Origin: JAWXBK01 sp040878185
GTDB lineage: Bacteria > Pseudomonadota > Alphaproteobacteria > Dongiales > Dongiaceae
NCBI GenBank assembly: GCA_040878185.1
Contig: JBBDMS010000059.1
Coordinates: forward strand, 156,040-220,039
Reading direction: 5' to 3'
DNA length: 64,000 nt
Below are positions 48,740 to 56,825 of this stretch, in pieces. The notes beneath the pieces were generated by a model that did no database searches, was not told the DNA's origin, and was given only the letters and a program-made list of their open reading frames with translations. Position numbers and translations under genes: made by a program. Position 1 is the first letter of the stretch. Every line of letters starts with the position of its first letter.

Positions 48740-51100
48740 ATGTACGTCGGCCAGCGGGTCCAGCGTAAGGAGGATTTTCGTTTTCTCACTGGCCAGGGCC
48801 GGTATGTCGACGACCTTCGTCTGCCGGGCATGGCCCATGCCGCATTTCTGCGCAGCCCGCACGCGCATGCCCGCATCCGCAACGTCGATATTTCCGCCGC
48901 GATGGCGATGCCGGGTGTCATTCGCATTCTGACCGGCAAGGACTGGAAGGCCGACGGCCTCGGCACCTCGCCGGTTTTATGGCTGGTCACCTCGCGCGAC
49001 GGGACGCCGATGAACGAGGTCAAGCGCCCGATCCTGGTGGACGAGTTCGTGCGCCATGTCGGCGACACGCTGGCGCTGGTGGTCGCAGAGACGCGGCTGC
49101 AGGCGCTCGATGCGGTCGATGCGATCGAGGTCGATTATGAGCCGCTGCCGGCGATCGCGCAGACCGCGACGGCGCTCGATCCCGGCGCACCGCTGGTCCA
49201 TGAACAATTCGGCACGAACCAGGTGCTCGACTGGGAAGCCGGTAACCGCGAGGCGGTCGCCGCCGCGTTCGCCAAGGCGCATCACGTCACATCGCTGGCG
49301 CTCACCAACAATCGCGTGACCGCCGTACCGATGGAACCGCGCGCCATCGTCGGCCAGTACGACATGGTCGACGAGCGTTATACGCTCTGGTCCTCGACCC
49401 AGAACCCGCACATGGTTCGTCAGTGGCTCGCCGAAAGCTCGCTCTTCATTCCTGAGCAGCGCATCCGCGTTGTCGCGCCCGATGTGGGCGGCGGCTTCGG
49501 GCAGAAGATCTATCACTATCCCGAGGAATCGACGCTGCTCTGGGCGTCGCGCCTGGTCGACCGGCCGGTCAAATGGGTATCGACGCGCGTCGAGAACATG
49601 ATCGTCGACACCCATGCGCGCGACCACGTCACGACCTGTCGCATGGCGTTCGATGCGGAGGGCAAGATCCTCGGCCTCGAGGTCGATACGATCGCCAATG
49701 TCGGCGCCTATCTGAGCCCGTTCGGGCCCTGCATTCCGACGTACTTCTATGCGCCCATGCTCTCCGAGCTGTACAAGATTCCGGCGATCCATTGCCGCGT
49801 CCGCTGCGCCTATTCGCACACCACGCCGGTCGATGCCTATCGCGGCGCGGGGCGGCCCGAATGTTTGTTCGTCGTCGAACGGCTGGTCGAGAACGGCGCC
49901 CGCGAACTCGGCATCGACATCGTCGAGCTGCGCACGCGCAACCTGATCCAGGCCAACGAGTTTCCCTACAAGACCGCCATGCAGATCACCTATGACAGCG
50001 GCGATTTTCCGTTGTTGATGGAAAAGCTCGAAGCGATGTCGGATTACCGGCAGTTGCGGGCCGAGCAGGCCGAGTTGCGCAAGAAGGGCGTTCTGATGGG
50101 GATTGGCGTTGCCGCCTTCCTCGATTGCGCCGGCGCCGGCCCGAGCAAGCTGATCGCCAAACAGGGTGCACGCGTCGGGTTCTGGGACGTCGCGACGGTA
50201 CGCGTGCATCCGTCCGGCAAGATCAGCGTCCTTTGCGGCAGCCATTCGCACGGTCAGGCGCATGGCACGACCTACGCGCAGATCGTGGCCGACCGGCTGG
50301 GCTGCGATATCGACGATATCGACGTCGTGGAAGGCGATACCGATCGCATTCCCTACGGCATGGGCACCTATGCCTCGCGCTCGCTGTCGGTGGTCGGCAG
50401 CGCGATCGCCAAGGGTACTGACCGGATCGTTGCCAAGGGCAGCCGGCTTGCCGCGCGCATGCTCGAATGCGCCGAGGCCGATATCCTGTTCGAGCGCGGA
50501 CGCTTCGTGGTGCAGGGAACGGATCGCGCGGTCACCTTCAAGGAAGTCGCGAGCATGGCCTATCGCGGCGCCGACTATCCGGAAGGGTTCGAGCTCGGTC
50601 TCGACGAGACGGTCTTCCACGACCCCGACACCTATAATTTTCCATCGGCCGTCCATCTCTGCACCGTGCTGGTCGATCCCGATACAGGGAAGGTGACGCT
50701 GCGCGACTACTTCGCCGTGGACGATGTCGGGCTGGTCATCAACCCGATGGTCGTCGAGGGCCAGATTCACGGCGGTCTCGTCCAGGGCATCGGTCAGGCG
50801 CTGATGGAGGATTGCGGCTACGACCCGGAGACCGGCCAGTTCCTGACCGCGACCTTCATGGACTACTGCATGCCGCGTGCCGACGACCTGCCGTCGTTCC
50901 AGCTCGAATCGCAGGAAACCCTGTGCCCGACCAATCCGCTCGGCGTCAAAGGCGCGGGCGAGAGCGGCACGATCGGTGCACCGGTCGCCGTCACCAACGC
51001 CGTAGTCGATGCGCTCTGGCATCTCGGCGTCCGGCATATCGACATGCCGCTGACGCCGCTGCGCGTCTGGCAGGCGCTCCAGCGCGCCGACGCCGCCTGA
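48740..51100 (+). CDS. Xanthine-dehydrogenase-family molybdopterin-binding subunit, large (CoxL-like)
   Basis: A 786-residue large subunit. It opens VGQRVQRKEDFRFLTGQGRY and has MoCo-contacting blocks VAPDVGGGFGQKIYHYPEES, the active-site loop AYRGAGRPECLFVVERL (form II type, not the AYRCSFR of true CO dehydrogenase), and the catalytic Glu in LGVKGAGESGTIGAPVA. Family members hydroxylate carbons next to nitrogen in heterocycles, aldehydes or purines. AGAGGA precedes ATG 48740. The usual partners, an FAD subunit (CoxM) and a 2x[2Fe-2S] subunit (CoxS), are not in the window. It is divergent from the GntR gene, with operator B3 between. Confidence 0.92.
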   Translation: MYVGQRVQRKEDFRFLTGQGRYVDDLRLPGMAHAAFLRSPHAHARIRNVDISAAMAMPGVIRILTGKDWKADGLGTSPVLWLVTSRDGTPMNEVKRPILVDEFVRHVGDTLALVVAETRLQALDAVDAIEVDYEPLPAIAQTATALDPGAPLVHEQFGTNQVLDWEAGNREAVAAAFAKAHHVTSLALTNNRVTAVPMEPRAIVGQYDMVDERYTLWSSTQNPHMVRQWLAESSLFIPEQRIRVVAPDVGGGFGQKIYHYPEESTLLWASRLVDRPVKWVSTRVENMIVDTHARDHVTTCRMAFDAEGKILGLEVDTIANVGAYLSPFGPCIPTYFYAPMLSELYKIPAIHCRVRCAYSHTTPVDAYRGAGRPECLFVVERLVENGARELGIDIVELRTRNLIQANEFPYKTAMQITYDSGDFPLLMEKLEAMSDYRQLRAEQAELRKKGVLMGIGVAAFLDCAGAGPSKLIAKQGARVGFWDVATVRVHPSGKISVLCGSHSHGQAHGTTYAQIVADRLGCDIDDIDVVEGDTDRIPYGMGTYASRSLSVVGSAIAKGTDRIVAKGSRLAARMLECAEADILFERGRFVVQGTDRAVTFKEVASMAYRGADYPEGFELGLDETVFHDPDTYNFPSAVHLCTVLVDPDTGKVTLRDYFAVDDVGLVINPMVVEGQIHGGLVQGIGQALMEDCGYDPETGQFLTATFMDYCMPRADDLPSFQLESQETLCPTNPLGVKGAGESGTIGAPVAVTNAVVDALWHLGVRHIDMPLTPLRVWQALQRADAA

Positions 51101-51140
51101 CATCCGATTTGAACCGATCAACCAGGGAATCCGAACGACG

Positions 51141-51590
51141 ATGAAAAAGCCAGCCAAACCCGCCGAAGCCGGTCTGCGCAAGAAGCGGATCATCAGCCCG
51201 AAGGTCCGCGAACCCGAGGCCGGCCTGTGGTCGAACTGTTTCGTCGTCGGCGACCAGTTCATGCTCTCCGGCATGGTCGCCCGCGACATCAAGGGCGGCC
51301 TGGTCGGTGGCAACGATCCGCTGAAACAGTCGATCGCGACGCTCAAGAACATGAAATCGCTGGTCGAGGCAGCCGGCGCCGATATGTCCGACGTGCTGAA
51401 GATCACCGTCTATCTGACCGATATCCGCTTCCGGCCGGCCTTCATCGAGGCGCGCCGGCAGTTCTTCAGCGGCGATTTTCCGTGCGCGGTGCTGATCGGC
51501 AATGTAACGCTTGCAAGTGCGGAACTGCTGGTCGAGGTCGATGCCTGGGGCATCATCGGGGCCGGCGGCAAAGGGCGGAAACGGGGCTGA
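51141..51590 (+). CDS. RidA-family protein lacking the catalytic arginine
   Basis: A 149-residue YjgF/RidA protein (VGDQFMLSGMVARDIKGGLV, TLKNMKSLVEAAGADMSDVL, KITVYLTDIRFRPAFIEARR). RidA hydrolyses reactive enamines or imines; its activity needs an Arg in the P-A-R-S stretch. Here the aligned stretch is FPCAVLIGNV, with Ala116 in that place, while the later Glu (LVEVDAW) stays. It is therefore more likely one of the Rid subfamilies without imine deaminase activity. It follows the molybdopterin gene by 40 nt and precedes the ABC ATPase gene by 75 nt, in one + strand run. Confidence 0.85.
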   Translation: MKKPAKPAEAGLRKKRIISPKVREPEAGLWSNCFVVGDQFMLSGMVARDIKGGLVGGNDPLKQSIATLKNMKSLVEAAGADMSDVLKITVYLTDIRFRPAFIEARRQFFSGDFPCAVLIGNVTLASAELLVEVDAWGIIGAGGKGRKRG

Positions 51591-51665
51591 CAACACCCGT
51601 ACGCCGGACAGGGAAGCTGGGAGAGGATCACCCGCCATCATGATGGCACACGGGCGGAACTGGGC

Positions 51666-53261
51666 ATGACGCAGGCCGGCCGGGCGGAGGCGCTCGATTT
51701 CCGTGCGGCAGCGGGCGACGCACCGATCGCGGCGGGCCAACGCGGTGCCGGGCCGGTTCCCAGTGCCGATCCGGTTGCGCTCCGCATCGTTGGTGCGAGC
51801 AAGCGGTTTCCGGGCGTGCGCGCTCTCGACAATGTGGATTTCGACCTCCGCGCCGGTGAAGTGCATGTGCTGTTCGGCGAGAACGGCGCCGGCAAGTCGA
51901 CCCTCATCAGCATCATCGCCGGTGCGCTGAAGCCCGATTCCGGCACGATTGATTTGCGCGGCGAACGCATCGAGTTGCATTCCGTCGACGATGCGCGCAA
52001 GCGCGGTATCGCTGCCGTGTTCCAGGATTTCAGCCTGGCGCCCGACCTGACCGTGGAGGAAAACATCTTCCTCGGCATCGAGCCGATGCGCGGCATCGTT
52101 CTCGACAAGCGCGCCATTCGCGAGCGTGCCCGGCAGGCGCTGAAGGAATTCGGTTTCGCGCTCGACCCGCGCACGGTCGTGTCAGCGCTCTCGCGCGCCG
52201 AACAACAGATGCTCGAGATCACCAAGGCCCTGGTGACCCACCCCCGCATCCTCATTCTCGACGAGCCGACCGCGTCGCTGACCGAACGCGAGACCGCGGC
52301 CTTGTTCCGGCTGGTTGCGACGTTGAAGGCAGAGGGCGCCGCGATCATCTACATCACGCATCGCATCGCCGAGCTCGAGAAGGTCGGCGACCGCGTGACG
52401 GTGCTGCGCGACGGACAGAAGATCGCCACGCTGCCGATTGCCGAGGTCAGCCACAAGGCGCTGGTCGAACTGATGACCGGGCGGCCGATCGGGAATTTCA
52501 TTCCGCGGATCCGGCACGAGCCGGCCGAGACGCTGCTGTCGGTCAGCAACCTGACGACCCGCAACAAGCGCGTGCTCGGCGCGTCGATCGCGGTGCGCGG
52601 CGGCGAAGTCGTCGGGCTCGCCGGCCTGGTCGGATGCGGCAAGTCGGAAATCGGACGCGCCTGTTTCGGCGTCGACACGATCGAATCCGGCAGCATCGAG
52701 TTTCTCGGTGCGCCGGTGGCTGATCCCTCGCCCGCCACCATGCTGCGACGCGGGCTCTCCTACATTCCCTCGGACCGGCACCGCGAAGGCCTGATGCTGA
52801 ACCGTTCGATGCGCGAGAACATGTCGCTGGCCGTACTCGATACGCCCGAACTGGCACGCGGCGGGGTGCTGCGGCGCCGGGCCGAACGCTCACTCGCCCG
52901 GCGGCTGTGCGAAAAGCTGCGCGTCCGTCCGCCACATATCGAATCGGACGTCACCAAATTCTCGGGCGGCAACCAGCAGAAGGTGCTGCTCGCGAAATCC
53001 GTCGCGCGGAAGACCCGTCTTTTCATCTTCGACGAACCGACCACCGGCATCGATGTCGGCGCTAAGGTCGAGTTCTACGAGTTCCTTCAGGAACTGGTCG
53101 CCGCCGGAAACGGCGTGCTGCTGATCAGCTCGGAACTGCCGGAGATCCTCAATCTGTGCAACCGCGTCTATGTGGTTGCCAACGGATCGATCCGCGCCGA
53201 GCTCGAGGGCGATACGATCGACGAACAGAGAATCCTGGCAAACTTTTTTCACAACGGATAG
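51666..53261 (+). CDS. Ribose/galactoside-type ABC importer ATPase (copy 1)
   Basis: A 531-residue fused ATPase with two nucleotide-binding domains, as in RbsA/MglA. Domain 1 has Walker A GENGAGKST, signature region LSRAEQQM and Walker B LILDEPTASL. Domain 2 has a degenerate Walker A (GLVGCGKSEIGR), signature FSGGNQQK and FIFDEPTTGID. The linking region has the GLAGLVGCGKSEIGRACFGV pattern. It drives uptake with the permease downstream (4-nt gap). The TorT-like protein at 43849 is the likely binding partner. A 40-residue N-terminal extension precedes the first domain. Confidence 0.94.
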   Translation: MTQAGRAEALDFRAAAGDAPIAAGQRGAGPVPSADPVALRIVGASKRFPGVRALDNVDFDLRAGEVHVLFGENGAGKSTLISIIAGALKPDSGTIDLRGERIELHSVDDARKRGIAAVFQDFSLAPDLTVEENIFLGIEPMRGIVLDKRAIRERARQALKEFGFALDPRTVVSALSRAEQQMLEITKALVTHPRILILDEPTASLTERETAALFRLVATLKAEGAAIIYITHRIAELEKVGDRVTVLRDGQKIATLPIAEVSHKALVELMTGRPIGNFIPRIRHEPAETLLSVSNLTTRNKRVLGASIAVRGGEVVGLAGLVGCGKSEIGRACFGVDTIESGSIEFLGAPVADPSPATMLRRGLSYIPSDRHREGLMLNRSMRENMSLAVLDTPELARGGVLRRRAERSLARRLCEKLRVRPPHIESDVTKFSGGNQQKVLLAKSVARKTRLFIFDEPTTGIDVGAKVEFYEFLQELVAAGNGVLLISSELPEILNLCNRVYVVANGSIRAELEGDTIDEQRILANFFHNG

Positions 53262-53265
53262 CGCC

Positions 53266-54318
53266 ATGAGTACGGACCTGCCTGCCGACATCCCCGCCGC
53301 CTCGCGCAGCAAATCGGACAGGATTTTCGCCGGGGTGAAACGGGCGTTCCTCAGCGGCGGGATCCTGCCACTTTTAATCCTGCTGGTGCTGTCGGGGCTG
53401 TTTTTCGGCCTGCAGGAACCGCGCTTCCTCTCGCTGCCGAATGTGCTGAATATCCTGCGGCAATCGACCTATCTCATCATCGTGTCGATGGGGCAGATGA
53501 TCGTGCTGCTGACCGCGGGCCTCGATCTGTCGGTCGGATCGATCATCGCGCTGGTCAGCGTCGTTTCCGCGATCGTCATGGTCGAGGTTCTGGGTGCCAG
53601 CCCCGATGCGGTCGGGCTCGCGATGGCGGCCGGCATCGGCGCCGGGCTCGCGGTCGGCGTCGGCGTCGGCGTCATCAACGGCATCGGCGTCGCCTTGCTG
53701 CGCGTGCCGCCCTTCATGATGACGCTTGGCATGCTGTCGATCGCCTTCGGCGCCGCGCTCACCTTGAGCTCCGGCAGCCCGATCTTCGGCGTGCCGGAAA
53801 CCTATTCCCTGATCTTTGGCTACGGACGGTTGTTTTCGATCCCGGCCCCGGTCTATTTCACCGCGGGCCTGTTCGTAATCGTCTATTTCGTTCTCAACTG
53901 GACGCCGGCCGGTCGCTATTTCTATGCGCTCGGCAGCAACCGGCGCGCGGCGCGCCTCTCCGGCATCAAGACCACCCGTTATCTGCTCTACGCCTATATC
54001 GGCAGCGGCGTGCTGGCGGCGATCGCCGGGCTGCTGCTGACGGCACGCACCGCATCGGGCGAAGCGACGATCGGCCAGGATCTCGTTCTGCAGTCGGTCG
54101 CGGCCTGCGTGATCGGTGGCGTATCGCTGTTTGGCGGTATTGGCCGGGTCGGGAATGTGCTGCTCGGTGCGTTCTTCATTTCGCTGCTGACCAACGGCAT
54201 GAACCTGATCCAGATCGAGAGCTATGTGCAGCAGATCGTCGTCGGTGTGGTGCTGATCCTGGCGATCGTCGTCGATCAGCTGCGCCTGCGCTATGGCGGG
54301 CACGCAAGGCTCGACTGA
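53266..54318 (+). CDS. Ribose/galactoside-type ABC importer permease (copy 1)
   Basis: A 350-residue RbsC-family permease with about ten helices (LLILLVLSGLFFGLQEPRFL, GQMIVLLTAGLDLSVGSIIA, PPFMMTLGMLSIAFGAALTL, GVLLGAFFISLLTNGMNLI-like). The family signature GSNRRAARLSGIKTTRYLLY marks the cytoplasmic coupling loop. It starts 4 nt after the ATPase. It is the last gene before the duplicated relic at 54343. Confidence 0.94.
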   Translation: MSTDLPADIPAASRSKSDRIFAGVKRAFLSGGILPLLILLVLSGLFFGLQEPRFLSLPNVLNILRQSTYLIIVSMGQMIVLLTAGLDLSVGSIIALVSVVSAIVMVEVLGASPDAVGLAMAAGIGAGLAVGVGVGVINGIGVALLRVPPFMMTLGMLSIAFGAALTLSSGSPIFGVPETYSLIFGYGRLFSIPAPVYFTAGLFVIVYFVLNWTPAGRYFYALGSNRRAARLSGIKTTRYLLYAYIGSGVLAAIAGLLLTARTASGEATIGQDLVLQSVAACVIGGVSLFGGIGRVGNVLLGAFFISLLTNGMNLIQIESYVQQIVVGVVLILAIVVDQLRLRYGGHARLD

Positions 54319-54342
54319 AAGGATCGTTCCGGCCCGCGCCGC

Positions 54343-54561
54343 GTCGTTCAGCCGGTCTTCGCCCAGCCGCCGACGATCGCCTGCAACCGCGCGAGCCCAT
54401 CGGTGAGCGCGGCCGGGCCGGGTTGCAGGATCAATGCCGATTTGACCTCGTGGAGCGCGTTCGCCCGAACCGCGGGCACGGTATCGAAGCCCGGGCGTGC
54501 CACCACCTTCTCGGGCCGGAACTTCTTGCCGCACCAGGAACCGACGATAATGTCGGGCGCG
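54343..54561 (-). pseudogene. Truncated 3' copy of the cobalamin-type binding-protein gene
   Basis: This 219-nt block matches 60209-60427 without gaps. The first 110 nt (54343-54452) are identical and the remaining 109 nt differ at 12 positions. It encodes only the last 70-odd residues of the binding protein (APDIIVGSWCGKKFRPEKVV, ALILQPGPAALTDGLARLQA, then IVGGWAKTG) and has no start of its own apart from an accidental ATG. It is a partial duplicate left at the edge of the second ABC cassette. The rest of the gap to 54712 holds nothing I recognise. Confidence 0.88.
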
Positions 54562-54712
54562 CGGTCGCTCACGTCGGCTGCAGGGCGTGCGATTCTCTGG
54601 CGTCTGTCGGCCCGCCTCGTTTCCGGGTCGATGGCATCGACGGATCATTTGCAGCGCACCGCCGTCACGCACTCGGACGGAGGCAAATTGCATCGGAATG
54701 GCCCGAAGCGGC

Positions 54713-55027
54713 TCAAAGCTGTTTCCGATCGTCGATGACGATCGTCACCTCTTCACCATCGACGGAGACAGGAAATGTTCGCACCGGTTTCCCGGCATTT
54801 CCGACCCCTTTCCACACATTGACCCTGAACCCATGCAGCGGGCATTTGACGATCGTGCCGTCGAAGATTCCCTCGGCGAGGGACGCGCCGGCATGCGGAC
54901 ATCGGTTGTCGATCGCCGCCACCCTGTCGCCGGCACGGAACACGCCGATTCGTAATTTCTCATCGACCTGCACGATCATGGCGCCGCCATCGGGAATCTC
55001 GTTCAGGTCCAATTTTACCTGATGCAT
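54713..55027 (-). CDS. Rieske-type [2Fe-2S] ferredoxin
   Basis: A 104-residue single-domain Rieske protein. The cluster ligands are Cys43/His45 and Cys62/His65 (RCPHAGASL, KCPLHGFRVN). The rest (KLDLNEIPDGGAMIVQVDEK, TFPVSVDGEEVTIVID) matches NirD- or BphF-type ferredoxins. It probably carries electrons to an oxygenase; the ring-hydroxylating enzyme at 37377-39214 lacks a local ferredoxin and is a candidate partner, although 16 kb away. It is a lone gene, divergent from the second ATPase gene (230-nt gap). Confidence 0.9.
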   Translation of the reverse strand: MHQVKLDLNEIPDGGAMIVQVDEKLRIGVFRAGDRVAAIDNRCPHAGASLAEGIFDGTIVKCPLHGFRVNVWKGVGNAGKPVRTFPVSVDGEEVTIVIDDRKQL

Positions 55028-55257
55028 GTGGCATGCCTTTCAAGGTATGGGAATCGATTGCGGGACGACTGTATCTCTCGCAACCGAGCTTGCGGTGATT
55101 GGCTTGGTCTTTAATGTCGATTTTGGCAGACGACACCTCATGGCGGCCTTGACAGGCAACCTGCATTCTTCAATCGTCGCATGAGCAGGAGCGCATGGGA
55201 TCGATGTTTGTTCTCAGTGCGTCCTGGTCTCGTCGTCATCCGTGACAGGAGTTGTCT

Positions 55258-56805
55258 ATGCTGGAACAGCTCGAATTGTCGACAACCATTTCTCGCGGGG
55301 ACCCAACTGTTCCCGTGCTGGCGACGCGCGGCATCGGCAAGAACTTTTCGGGCGTGCGCGCACTCGACAATGTCTCCATCGACGTCAAGGCTGGCGAAGT
55401 ACATGTGCTCTTCGGCGAGAACGGCGCCGGAAAATCGACCCTCATCAATATCCTGTCGGGCGCGATCCGGCCCGACGAGGGTGCCGTTCTGCTTGATGGC
55501 CAACCGATTGTACTTCGATCCGTCGCTGAGGCGCGCCGGGCTGGAATTGCGACGGTCTTTCAGGAGTTCAGCCTCGCGCCAGATCTCTCCGTTGAGGAAA
55601 ACATCCTTCTCGGTTTGGCGCCGCGCCGCGGGATATTCATCGATCGTCGCGCGCGACGGTCCGCCGCCGCGCGGCTCATAGCGTCGCTGGGGTTCGACCT
55701 TAATCCGTCGGCATCGGTTGGTTCGCTTTCGCGCGGCGAGCAGCAGATGGTCGAGATTTGCAAGGCCTTGAGCGCGCGGCTCCGTGTCCTGATTCTCGAC
55801 GAACCTACGGCGTCGCTGACCGACAAGGAGCAGCGCGTCCTGTTCGACGTACTGGGGCGGCTCAAGGAAGGTGGAGTCAGCATCATCTACATTACCCATC
55901 GCATCGCCGAAGTGCAGAAGATCGGCGACCTCATCACGGTGCTGCGCGACGGCAGCAAGGTGCGCACCCTGCCGGTCGACCTGGCGAACCATCGGCTGCT
56001 CGTCGAACTGATGACCGGTCGAAAGCCGGGCGGTTTTTTCCCGACGATCCCGCACCGGCCCGGAAAGGCTGTGCTCACCCTCGATCGGATGAGCACCGTC
56101 GACGGTCGCGTGAAGGATGTTTCGCTCGAAATTCGCGAAGGCGAGATTGTTGGCCTTGCCGGACTGGTCGGCTGCGGCAAGTCCGAGATCGGACGCGCCT
56201 GCTTCGGGGTGAGTCCGATAGCCAGCGGCAAAATGCGATACAACGGCCAGCCGGTCGATCGGATCCGACCGCGCAGGATGCTGGTTGGCGGCGTCAGCTA
56301 CGTTCCGGCCGATCGCCGACGCGAAGGCATCATGCCCGGGCGGAATCTGCGCGAGAACATCTCGATCTCGTTCCTGGATTTGCTCACCTGCGTCCCAGGC
56401 CTTCTGGACCGGCGTCGCGAGCGGCGCAGGGCACGCGAGCTCGCCTCGCAGATGTCGGTATCGCCGCTCGATACCGAACGCGAAATTACGTACTACTCCG
56501 GCGGCAATCAGCAGAAATCCATGATTGCCCGCTATCTCGGTCGCGATACCCAGGTATTTATTTTCGACGAGCCTACCACCGGAATCGACGTCGGCGCCAA
56601 GACGCAGATCTACGATTTTTTCAAGTCTCTGATCGAGCGCGGCATCGCCATCGTCCTGATCAGCTCGGACATCGCAGAGATCACTAATCTTTGTCACAGG
56701 GTCTATGTCGTCCACAACGGCTCCATCCGGACTCATTTCGTTGGTGAAGACATCACGGAGCCCAACATTCTCTCCGCCTATTTTGATCAGCCCCCCGAAG
56801 CGTGA
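55258..56805 (+). CDS. Ribose/galactoside-type ABC importer ATPase (copy 2)
   Basis: A 515-residue fused ATPase, paralogous to copy 1 (51666-53261). Domain 1: GENGAGKST, LSRGEQQM, LILDEPTASL. Domain 2: GLVGCGKSEIGRACFGV, YSGGNQQKSM, FIFDEPTTGID. I start at ATG 55258 with GGAG upstream. A palindrome-like operator (55273-55288) lies inside the first codons. The permease of this set is on the opposite strand, which is unusual. Short spot counts suggest a lower G+C than copy 1 (32/60 at 56641-56700 against 37/60 at the matching 53101-53160). Confidence 0.94.
   Translation: MLEQLELSTTISRGDPTVPVLATRGIGKNFSGVRALDNVSIDVKAGEVHVLFGENGAGKSTLINILSGAIRPDEGAVLLDGQPIVLRSVAEARRAGIATVFQEFSLAPDLSVEENILLGLAPRRGIFIDRRARRSAAARLIASLGFDLNPSASVGSLSRGEQQMVEICKALSARLRVLILDEPTASLTDKEQRVLFDVLGRLKEGGVSIIYITHRIAEVQKIGDLITVLRDGSKVRTLPVDLANHRLLVELMTGRKPGGFFPTIPHRPGKAVLTLDRMSTVDGRVKDVSLEIREGEIVGLAGLVGCGKSEIGRACFGVSPIASGKMRYNGQPVDRIRPRRMLVGGVSYVPADRRREGIMPGRNLRENISISFLDLLTCVPGLLDRRRERRRARELASQMSVSPLDTEREITYYSGGNQQKSMIARYLGRDTQVFIFDEPTTGIDVGAKTQIYDFFKSLIERGIAIVLISSDIAEITNLCHRVYVVHNGSIRTHFVGEDITEPNILSAYFDQPPEA
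55273..55288. promoter_or_regulatory. Candidate GntR operator B4, inside the ATPase 5' end
   Basis: GAATTGTCGACAACCA, with the core ATTGTCGACAA (55275-55285) matching the palindrome at 48638 and 60048. It lies 15-30 nt past the ATPase start codon. A site here could act as a roadblock or overlap a downstream promoter. Confidence 0.4.
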
Positions 56806-56825
56806 AACGGCCGGAATGTAGCCTC

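Noticed and set aside
48977..51406. Long minus-strand frame across the molybdopterin and RidA genes
   Set aside because: Composition is that of an antisense shadow; the + strand has clear enzyme motifs throughout.
53640..53700. GGCGTC repeats that could be a microsatellite
   Set aside because: They encode a Gly/Val-rich membrane helix of the permease, conserved in its paralogue.
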